From an uncultured Lachnospiraceae bacterium (GTDB lineage Bacteria; Bacillota; Clostridia; Lachnospirales; Lachnospiraceae), in assembly GCA_902781325.1 (NCBI GenBank), contig CACZJD010000005.1, positions 1-64,000 of the forward strand: a stretch of DNA of 64,000 nt, written 5' to 3'. Made by a program: the position numbers and the translations under genes. The notes beneath the pieces are model-generated. The model was not told where the DNA came from, did not search any database, and saw nothing but the letters and a program-made list of their open reading frames with translations. How positions within the stretch are numbered: position 1 is the stretch's first letter; every line of letters starts with the position of its first letter. Below, in pieces: positions 16,770 to 24,230 of this stretch.

Positions 16770-18086
16770 ATGAAAAAGAAACTTTTAGCAGTAGCACTCG
16801 TTGCTGCAATGGCTGCAAGTCTCATGGCGTGCGGCGGTGGATCCTCTTCCACCAGCAGTTCCGCACCGGCTGAAGGCGAGGCGACAGAGGCAGCAGCTCC
16901 CGCTGCGGCAAGCGGCGAAGGCATCCGTCTTCTGAACGGCAAGCCCGAGATTCATGATCAGCTCATGGCTCTGGCTGCGAAGTACAAGGAAGAGACCGGC
17001 AAGGTCGTCAACATCGAGACCATCGGCGGCGACACAAACGCGTCCGACGAGCTCAAGAAGATGTATCAGGCAGACAATATGCCCGACATTTTCGTAATCG
17101 AAGCGAACCAGGCTGCGAATTGGGACGGCCTTCTGGCTGATCTTACCGGCGAAGCATGGACGAATGATACAGATTACGAACTGGTAGACGCCAAGATGGG
17201 CACCATCGGCTTCCCTTACACAGTAGAAGCTACCGCTCTGGCATACAACGCTGAGATCCTTGAGAAGGCAGGCGTTGATCCCGCTACTCTGACAAGCCCC
17301 GCAGCATGGCAGGCAGCAGTTGAGAAGATCGACGGCATGAAGGCTGATCTCGGCCTTACAGCAGTCTTCGGCTGGTGCGCAGAGCCCGCTAACCTTGGCT
17401 GGTCCTCCGGTACACACGTATTCGCTCAGTACCTCGACGCAGGCCTTGCACAGGACGACACCACCTACATTGACATGCTCAATGACGGCGGCAAGATCGA
17501 CGAAGCAAGAATGACCAACTTCGCTGCATTCATCGGCATGATGAACAAGTATTCCGATCCCGATCTCCTGGTAGACGGCACATATGACGACCAGGTTGCA
17601 GGTTTCGCGGCAGGCAAGTATGCTTTCGTTACCCAGGGTAACTGGATCAACGGCGCCGTCATTGGCAGCCCTGATTACACAGGATGGAAGATGGGCTTTG
17701 CTCCCTATGCATTCGAAGATGGCATCGATACTATCATCGCAGGTCCGCCGAGCTTCTGGACTGTTTACAGCGAAGGCAAGGTAGATGATGCTAAGGCATT
17801 CCTTCAGTGGGTATCTGATGACAGCGCTCAGGACATCCTGGTCAACCAGGCCAACCTGATCAGCCCCTTCAATGACTGCAAGTACACTGCAGCAGATCCT
17901 TTTGCAGAGAGCATCATGGGCTACATGGCTGCAGGCAAGACCTCCGGATGGCACACAATGCTGAAGAAGGACGGCCTTCAGAATAAGACCTGCCAGGTAT
18001 TCGCAGAGTATGCGAAGGGAACTTTGGACCAGGCGCAGTTCGTCAGCACCATGGCTCAGGTCATCGCTTCCTACTACAATCAGTAA
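16770..18086 (+). CDS. Maltodextrin-type ABC transporter solute-binding lipoprotein
   Basis: A 438-residue lipoprotein. The signal peptide ends in the lipobox LMAC (Cys21), and a Gly/Ser/Ala-rich linker follows. The mature part is a family 1 extracellular solute-binding protein (MalE/CycB type), with GQNP-like contact regions replaced by VTQGNWINGAVIGS and a WMKFAP-like GWKMGFAPYAF. A strong AAGGAGG site precedes the ATG. Permeases, MalQ and a GH13 glucosidase follow, so alpha-glucan oligosaccharides are the probable ligand. It is likely the most expressed gene of the operon. Confidence 0.9.
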   Translation: MKKKLLAVALVAAMAASLMACGGGSSSTSSSAPAEGEATEAAAPAAASGEGIRLLNGKPEIHDQLMALAAKYKEETGKVVNIETIGGDTNASDELKKMYQADNMPDIFVIEANQAANWDGLLADLTGEAWTNDTDYELVDAKMGTIGFPYTVEATALAYNAEILEKAGVDPATLTSPAAWQAAVEKIDGMKADLGLTAVFGWCAEPANLGWSSGTHVFAQYLDAGLAQDDTTYIDMLNDGGKIDEARMTNFAAFIGMMNKYSDPDLLVDGTYDDQVAGFAAGKYAFVTQGNWINGAVIGSPDYTGWKMGFAPYAFEDGIDTIIAGPPSFWTVYSEGKVDDAKAFLQWVSDDSAQDILVNQANLISPFNDCKYTAADPFAESIMGYMAAGKTSGWHTMLKKDGLQNKTCQVFAEYAKGTLDQAQFVSTMAQVIASYYNQ

Positions 18087-18186
18087 TATCTTACTGAAAG
18101 CTGATCAGTTTGATTATGTAATACGAATAGGGCAGGAGCGCAAACTTCTGCCCTTTTCTTAAATTTGTACTAAGGGGGAATCTCAA

Positions 18187-19242
18187 ATGAATGAAGCTAG
18201 TGGAAGCAAGAAGATGCTCTCCCTGATCTGCCTGATCGGCGGCGTAGTGCTGCTGATCTGGTCTTTGGCGCTCGATTTTATGGGAACCAAGGCAGGCTAT
18301 CGCGGAGCGCTTCTTGTGATCGGCATCATCGGTATTATTGTGGGTATGTATCTTCTTCCCACACTGAAATACCATAGAACATTAATCTATGTTATTTTCC
18401 TGTTTCCGCTCTTGTTTGCATTTGTGGTAACAGTTATCATTCCGCTGTTCCTGGGTCTTTTCTATTCGTTCACGAACTGGAACGGCATCCGCTATACGGA
18501 GTTTGTGGGACTCGCCAACTACACCAGAATGTTTAAGCAGCCGAGCTTTTTATGGTCCATTCTGCTTACAACGCTGTTCGTTGTATTCAACATGATCCTG
18601 GTCAATCTGGTGGCTTTCCTGCTGGCTCTTCTTTGCACATCCAAGCTCAAAGGAATGGGCTTCTTCCGTGCATCCTACTTCCTGCCCAACCTGATCGGCG
18701 GTATCGTTCTGGGTTATATCTGGCAGTTCATTTTCAGTAACGTCGTCACACAGATCTTCAAAGGCATGAAGTATTCCATGCTGGCTGACACGAAGACGGC
18801 GTTTATAGCGATCATCATCGTTTATGTATGGCAGTATGCGGGCTATATCATGCTGATCTATATTACCGGACTTAACACGGTGCCCGGCGATGTTCTGGAG
18901 GCAGCCAATATCGACGGCGCCAACGCCATGCAGACACTGTTCCAGATCAAGATCCCGATGATCGCGCCTACGATCACGATCTGCACGTTCCTGACACTGA
19001 CCTCTGCATTTAAGCAGTTCGACGTCAACCTTTCCTTGACAAACGGTACCGGATCTCTGATGTTCATGGGTGAGTTCCTGACAAACGGCACGCAGATGCT
19101 GGCCCTGAATATCTACAACACGGCAGTGGTTGAGAACGAATACGCCTTTGGTCAGGCCAAGGCGTTCCTGTTCTTCGTCATCCTGGCCTGCGTATCGATT
19201 GCACAGGTACGTATTTCCAATAGTAAGGAGGTAGAACTGTAA
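18187..19242 (+). CDS. Sugar ABC transporter permease, MalF-like
   Basis: A 351-residue permease of the CUT1 class with about eight membrane spans. Two extra spans at residues 10-60 precede the six core spans; such an N-terminal extension is common in MalF-like subunits. The EAA loop (LEAANIDGANAMQTLFQIKI) near residue 240 is the contact site for the ATPase. The stop overlaps the start of the next permease by one base (TAATG). No ATP-binding gene is present in this operon. Confidence 0.92.
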   Translation: MNEASGSKKMLSLICLIGGVVLLIWSLALDFMGTKAGYRGALLVIGIIGIIVGMYLLPTLKYHRTLIYVIFLFPLLFAFVVTVIIPLFLGLFYSFTNWNGIRYTEFVGLANYTRMFKQPSFLWSILLTTLFVVFNMILVNLVAFLLALLCTSKLKGMGFFRASYFLPNLIGGIVLGYIWQFIFSNVVTQIFKGMKYSMLADTKTAFIAIIIVYVWQYAGYIMLIYITGLNTVPGDVLEAANIDGANAMQTLFQIKIPMIAPTITICTFLTLTSAFKQFDVNLSLTNGTGSLMFMGEFLTNGTQMLALNIYNTAVVENEYAFGQAKAFLFFVILACVSIAQVRISNSKEVEL

Positions 19243-20111
19243 TGCATAGAAAAGAACCTACTTCCAGAGTTGTCATCAAATTTGTGATCGCGATCATCAT
19301 CGCCATCTACGTGCTGTTTCCTTTTGCGCTGGTTGTCATCAACTCCTGCAAACAGACAGCGGACATAACCGCCAATCCCATCGGACTTAACGGCGTGAGC
19401 ATCGGACAGCTGATGCGGAACCTGAGCGATGTTATCAATAACTCGAACTTCCTGTTCTGGCAGGCTTTCGGGTATTCCGTGCTGATCACTATCCTGTCCC
19501 TGGTACTTCTGGCTCTGTTCGGTTCCATGACCGCATGGGTCATCTGCCGCAACAAGACCAAATGGGCGACACTGATTTACTTTACATTCATCGCATCCAT
19601 GATCATTCCTTTCCAGGTCGTCATGCTGCCCCTGATCTCCACATTCCGTGATGTGGGCAAGTTCATCGGCATTCCGATGCTGCAGTCCGTTCCCGGTATC
19701 GTATTCGCGTATCTGGGATTCGGCGGTGCTATGACTGTATTCATCCTGACCGGTTTCATCAAGGGTATCCCTTATGATCTGGAGGAAGCTGCTTCGATCG
19801 ACGGCTGCCGTCCCGAGCAGGTCTTCTTCAAGGTCATCTTCCCTCTGCTGACACCCGTCATCACGACCGTTACCATCCTGAACGGCATGTGGATCTGGAA
19901 CGACTATCTGCTTCCGTCCATGATGCTGGGCCAGAACGGTAAGGTCAAGACCCTTCCCGTAGCGGTGCAGGCCTTCGTCGGTTCTTACGTCAAGCAGTGG
20001 AACCTGATCCTGACCGCAGCTCTTCTTGCGATCATCCCTATGGTAGTTCTGTTCCTGTTCGCACAGAAGCAGATCATGGAAGGTATGATCGAGGGCGCTG
20101 TCAAGGGCTGA
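19242..20111 (+). CDS. Sugar ABC transporter permease, MalG-like
   Basis: A 289-residue permease with six membrane spans and the EAA loop LEEAASIDGCRPEQVFFKVI. It pairs with the MalF-like gene, whose stop codon overlaps its start. The C-terminal end (KQIMEGMIEGAVKG) is the usual MalG tail. The terminator-like hairpin at 20145 lies between this gene and the rest of the locus and may lower expression of the downstream enzymes. Confidence 0.93.
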   Translation: MHRKEPTSRVVIKFVIAIIIAIYVLFPFALVVINSCKQTADITANPIGLNGVSIGQLMRNLSDVINNSNFLFWQAFGYSVLITILSLVLLALFGSMTAWVICRNKTKWATLIYFTFIASMIIPFQVVMLPLISTFRDVGKFIGIPMLQSVPGIVFAYLGFGGAMTVFILTGFIKGIPYDLEEAASIDGCRPEQVFFKVIFPLLTPVITTVTILNGMWIWNDYLLPSMMLGQNGKVKTLPVAVQAFVGSYVKQWNLILTAALLAIIPMVVLFLFAQKQIMEGMIEGAVKG

Positions 20112-20144
20112 TCCCTTATAGGGCAAAGTATTGAATTAGCTCAA

Positions 20145-20182
20145 AGAGGCTGTGCCGAAACCTGGTGCAGCCTCTTATTTGC
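20145..20182 (+). terminator. Attenuator-like terminator inside the maltodextrin operon
   Basis: An imperfect stem (AGAGGCTGTGCC / GGTGCAGCCTCTT, loop GAAACCT) is followed by ATTTG. The T-run is weak, so partial read-through to the DUF624, malQ and GH13 genes is likely. Confidence 0.5.
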
Positions 20183-20205
20183 AAATGGAATCAAGGTAGA
20201 AGGAC

Positions 20206-20880
20206 ATGAAAAATCTTTTTGACACGGAAGGGCCGGTGATGCGCGCTCTCTCGGATCTGAGCACGCTGATTTTTCTCAATATTTTGACACTTGTATTCAG
20301 TATTCCGATTGTGACGGCGGGCGCGGCGCTCGCGGCGATGCATTACGTGATTATCGAGATGATCGAGGAGAGGGGCGACAGCCTCTTTGCGGAGTACCGG
20401 AAGCGTTTTAAGGAAAACCTGAGGAACGCTACGCCGATCTGGCTGATCATGTTGGCGGCAGCGGGCTTTCTGTATGCGGATTACCGGATCATTTCCGGAG
20501 GTCAGATAGGACTTCCGAAGGCGATGCTGATCCCGATCTATGCGGGAATGTTTGTGGCGGCGGCTGTTTATGTGTATGTGATTCCGCTGACAGCCCGCTT
20601 TGTGTATTCCACGGGAGCGGCATTTAAAAACGCGGCGATCCTGGCGGCTGCTTATTTCCCCAGGACGATCCTGATGGTAGTGTTCACCGTTATGATCCCC
20701 TGCCTGCTCTTTAATGTGACGAGGCTCCTGCCGCTGTTCTTCCTGCTGGGGCTTTCTTTTCCGGCTTATCTCTGCGCGCTTTTGTATGTTCCGGTGTTCA
20801 ATAAGATGATCGGAAAGAAGGAAGAAGAGGACAGGCCCTGGGTCCTCGAAGAAGAGGAAGCGGAAGAAAAACAGGAATAA
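20206..20880 (+). CDS. DUF624-family membrane protein (YesL-like)
   Basis: A 224-residue membrane protein with five spans. DUF624/YesL proteins are found almost only beside CUT1 sugar transporters in Firmicutes, but their function is not established. The N-terminal region FDTEGPVMRALSDLSTLIFL is typical. The C-terminus is strongly acidic (Glu-rich, about residues 205-224). It starts after the weak terminator and is followed 34 bases later by malQ. Confidence 0.85.
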   Translation: MKNLFDTEGPVMRALSDLSTLIFLNILTLVFSIPIVTAGAALAAMHYVIIEMIEERGDSLFAEYRKRFKENLRNATPIWLIMLAAAGFLYADYRIISGGQIGLPKAMLIPIYAGMFVAAAVYVYVIPLTARFVYSTGAAFKNAAILAAAYFPRTILMVVFTVMIPCLLFNVTRLLPLFFLLGLSFPAYLCALLYVPVFNKMIGKKEEEDRPWVLEEEEAEEKQE

Positions 20881-20914
20881 GTATTCAAAACCAAGTATTT
20901 GATAAGGAGGAGAT

Positions 20915-22408
20915 ATGCGTACAAGCGGAATTCTCTTTCCGGTCTTCAGCCTGCCCGGCAAGTACGGGATCGGCTGTTTCTCGGAGGAAGCGTACAAGTT
21001 TGTGGATTTTCTGAAGGAAGCGAGGCAGACCTACTGGCAGATCCTGCCGCTGGGCCCCACCGGGTATGGGGATTCTCCGTATCAGTCTTTCTCGACCTTT
21101 GCGGGAAATCCCTACCTGATAAGCCTTGAGGACCTGATCGCGCAGGGGCTGCTCACACAGGAGGAGTGCGACGCGGAGGACTTCGGCGACGGGAAGGAAG
21201 TGGATTACGGCAAGCTCTACGACAGCCGCTGGGACCTTTTGAGAAAGGCATATCTCAGGAGCGGGCACAGGGACTCGCAGGAATTTGCCGATTTCCAAAA
21301 GGACAACGAATTCTGGCTGCGCGACTACGCTCTCTTCATGGCGGTCAAAAAAGCGCACGCAGGTGCCGGCCTGAGCGGCTGGGAGCCGAGCATACGCGAC
21401 TATAAAGCTGAGGCGGTAAGAGAGTGGACTCTAAAGCTTCAGGACGACATCGACTTCTATGAGTATCTGCAGTTTGAATTCGCGAAGCAGTGGAAGAAAC
21501 TCAAGGACTATGCGTCTGAGCAGGGCATCTCCATCATCGGAGACATCCCGATCTATGTATCCGCGGACAGTTCGGATTTCTGGGCCCACAGGGAACTCTT
21601 TCAGCTCGATGAGAGGGGCCGGATCCGCATGATCGCGGGAGTGCCGCCTGACGGGTTCTCCGCGACGGGACAGGTATGGGGCAATCCTCTGTACAATTGG
21701 GAGAAACATAAAGAGACCGGCTATGACTGGTGGATCCGCCGTATCGCCAAGTGCAAGGAACTCTACGACGTCATTCGGATCGACCATTTCCGCGGATTCG
21801 ATGAATATTTTGCCATCCCTGCGGATTCTGCTACGGCAGCTACAGGCCACTGGGAGAAGGGACCGGGCACAGACCTGTTTGACGCGATCAAGGCCGCTTT
21901 GGGCGAGACGCCTATCATTGCGGAGGATCTGGGATATGTGACCGACACAGTGCGCCAGCTGGTGCGCGACACAGGCTTCCCGAATATGAAGGTTCTGGAG
22001 TTCGCGTTTGACTCAAGAGATTCCTCCGGAGCTATGGAGTACCTGCCTTACCGATACAAGAACAACTGCGTGGTCTATACGGGAACTCACGACAACGAGA
22101 CGCTGCGCGGCTGGATCGACAGCATCCTGCCCGTTGAGAGAAAGCAGGTCATCGAATATCTGGATGTCCGCACCAAGGATCCGCAGGAGATCGTAGAGAA
22201 GATGATCATCGCGGCCTTCTCTTCCGTCGCGGATTACTGCATCATCCCGATTCAGGATTATCTTGGGCTGGACAACAGAGCAAGGATCAACCAGCCTTCC
22301 ACTAACGGCACAAACTGGAAGTGGAGAGTGAACAAGAAGGACCTGAACAGCGCGTTGGCAGGCAGGATCGCCGATCTCACGGCTATGTACGGAAGACTTC
22401 CGGAGTGA
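20915..22408 (+). CDS. malQ: 4-alpha-glucanotransferase (amylomaltase)
   Basis: A 497-residue GH77 enzyme of usual length. The substrate-binding lid segment PPDGFSATGQVWGNPLYNW, the nucleophile region IRIDHFRGFDEY (Asp in RIDHF), the acid/base Glu in IIAEDLG and the transition-state Asp in TGTHDNETL are all present. It transfers maltodextrin chains in the cytoplasm and releases glucose, which fits the neighbouring transporter and GH13 glucosidase. Ribosome site AAGGAGGAG lies just before the ATG. Confidence 0.96.
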   Translation: MRTSGILFPVFSLPGKYGIGCFSEEAYKFVDFLKEARQTYWQILPLGPTGYGDSPYQSFSTFAGNPYLISLEDLIAQGLLTQEECDAEDFGDGKEVDYGKLYDSRWDLLRKAYLRSGHRDSQEFADFQKDNEFWLRDYALFMAVKKAHAGAGLSGWEPSIRDYKAEAVREWTLKLQDDIDFYEYLQFEFAKQWKKLKDYASEQGISIIGDIPIYVSADSSDFWAHRELFQLDERGRIRMIAGVPPDGFSATGQVWGNPLYNWEKHKETGYDWWIRRIAKCKELYDVIRIDHFRGFDEYFAIPADSATAATGHWEKGPGTDLFDAIKAALGETPIIAEDLGYVTDTVRQLVRDTGFPNMKVLEFAFDSRDSSGAMEYLPYRYKNNCVVYTGTHDNETLRGWIDSILPVERKQVIEYLDVRTKDPQEIVEKMIIAAFSSVADYCIIPIQDYLGLDNRARINQPSTNGTNWKWRVNKKDLNSALAGRIADLTAMYGRLPE

Positions 22409-22436
22409 AAGACCTGCATTTAAGAAAGAGGTGCTT

Positions 22437-24101
22437 ATGAAAAAGACCTGGTGGAAAGAAAGTGTTATTTATCAGATCTACCCCCGCAGCTTTGCGGACA
22501 GCAACGGCGACGGCATAGGTGACCTCAACGGAATCACCTCCAAACTGGATTACCTCAAAAATCTGGGGATCGATGTCATCTGGCTCTCCCCTGTCTACAA
22601 GTCGCCCAACGACGACAACGGCTATGATATCAGCGACTATGAGGACATCATGGACGAGTTCGGGACAATGGAGGACTTCGACGAGATGCTGTCTGAGGCC
22701 CACGCCCGCGGGATCAAAATAGTGATGGACCTCGTCGTCAATCACACCTCGGATGAGCACAAATGGTTCCTTGAGAGCCGCTCCTCCGGGGACAACCCCA
22801 AGAGGGACTATTACTTCTGGCGGGAAGGCAGAGACGGCAAAGAGCCCAATAACTGGGGCTCCTGGTTCTCCGGATCAGCGTGGAAGTACGACGAGACAAC
22901 AGACATGTATTATCTGCACCTGTTCTCTCCCAAGCAGCCTGACCTCAACTGGGACAACCCTGCGGTGAGAAAAGAGGTCTTCGATATGATGACCCGCTGG
23001 TGCGAAAAGGGCATCGACGGCTTCCGCATGGATGTCATAAGTCTGATCTCCAAGCCGGAAGGCCTGCCCGACGCGCCGCTCATGAACGAACTCTACGGCG
23101 ACTGCGGATGCACAGCCAACGGAGCCCATGTGCACGAGTATATTCAGGAAATGAACCGGAAAGTCCTCTCCAAATATGACCTTCTTACGGTCGGCGAGAC
23201 TGCCTGCGTTACACTCGAGGAAGCTAAAAAATACGCGAACAGCGAGGGCACAGAGCTGAATATGGTGTTCCAGTTTGAGCATGTCGGCCTCGACGGCGGC
23301 GAGCAGTTCAAGTGGTCCACCAGAAAGATGCCTCTGGTACCTCTTAAGGAGAATCTCACAAAGTGGCAGAAGGGTCTCGACGGGGTTGCCTGGAACAGCC
23401 TTTTCTTCTGTAATCATGATCAGCCCCGTATAGTCAACCGTCTCGGGGATCCTTCAGACGAGCTGCGCGAGACTTCTGCGAAGTGCATAGCAACCTGCCT
23501 TCACATGATGCAGGGAACGCCCTACGTCTACCAGGGAGAAGAGCTCGGCATGGTAAACTATCCTTTCCGCTCCGTTAAGGACTTCAATGACCTTGAGTCC
23601 ATAAACGCTTACTATGAGCTGACGGAAAAAATGGGATGGAAGCCCTCCGAGATCTTTCCCGGGATCGCCTGCAAGAGCCGCGACAACGCCCGCACGCCCA
23701 TGCAGTGGGACGACTCTCCGAACGCCGGCTTTACGACCGGAAAACCCTGGCTCGCCGTGAACCCGAATTATGTAAAGATCAATGCGGCGGAGCAGGTCAT
23801 CCGCGAGGATTCTGTCTACAACTACTACAGGAAACTGATCGAACTGCGCCACACATACGACATCATCGTTTACGGTCATTACGAGCTGCAGCTCGCTGAA
23901 GATCCCGAACTCTTTGTCTACACAAGAGAGCTGGACGGGCAGAAACTCCTGGTTGTCTGTAACTTCTCCGACCACGAGAGAGAGTTCATGCCGGATGAAG
24001 AATTCCGCGATGGAAAGGTGCTGATCCGGAACCTGGACAACAACAATATTCTGGATGGAATACTGGAGCCGTATGAGGCGTATGTGATCTACGCAGAATA
24101 A
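22437..24101 (+). CDS. Alpha-glucosidase / oligo-1,6-glucosidase, GH13
   Basis: A 554-residue GH13 enzyme. The four conserved regions are present: VMDLVVNHTSDEH, GFRMDVI (nucleophile Asp199), VGETACVT (acid/base Glu254) and FCNHDQPR (Asp328). WWKESVIYQIYPRSFADSNG at the N-terminus and the length are typical of the oligo-1,6-glucosidase/alpha-glucosidase group (subfamily 31). There is no signal peptide, so it hydrolyses imported maltodextrins or isomaltose. The ATG at 22437 is preferred to the in-frame GTG at 22431 because AAAGAGGTG lies at the right distance. Confidence 0.93.
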   Translation: MKKTWWKESVIYQIYPRSFADSNGDGIGDLNGITSKLDYLKNLGIDVIWLSPVYKSPNDDNGYDISDYEDIMDEFGTMEDFDEMLSEAHARGIKIVMDLVVNHTSDEHKWFLESRSSGDNPKRDYYFWREGRDGKEPNNWGSWFSGSAWKYDETTDMYYLHLFSPKQPDLNWDNPAVRKEVFDMMTRWCEKGIDGFRMDVISLISKPEGLPDAPLMNELYGDCGCTANGAHVHEYIQEMNRKVLSKYDLLTVGETACVTLEEAKKYANSEGTELNMVFQFEHVGLDGGEQFKWSTRKMPLVPLKENLTKWQKGLDGVAWNSLFFCNHDQPRIVNRLGDPSDELRETSAKCIATCLHMMQGTPYVYQGEELGMVNYPFRSVKDFNDLESINAYYELTEKMGWKPSEIFPGIACKSRDNARTPMQWDDSPNAGFTTGKPWLAVNPNYVKINAAEQVIREDSVYNYYRKLIELRHTYDIIVYGHYELQLAEDPELFVYTRELDGQKLLVVCNFSDHEREFMPDEEFRDGKVLIRNLDNNNILDGILEPYEAYVIYAE

Positions 24102-24125
24102 GAATACTGTTCGAACAAACTTGAA

Positions 24126-24165
24126 ATGAGCCCTGCAGGAGCTGCAGGGCTCATTCTCTCTTTTT
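24126..24165 (+). terminator. Terminator of the maltodextrin operon
   Basis: A perfect 13-bp stem (ATGAGCCCTGCAG / CTGCAGGGCTCAT) is followed by a T-rich tract with TTTTT. A TATAAT box at 24180-24185 shortly downstream could start the next transcript. Confidence 0.9.
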
Positions 24166-24230
24166 GCTCCTTTCTATGCTATAATAAAGTATTAAGCAAT
24201 TATGCAGACCAATAAGGAGAGACATCGGCC

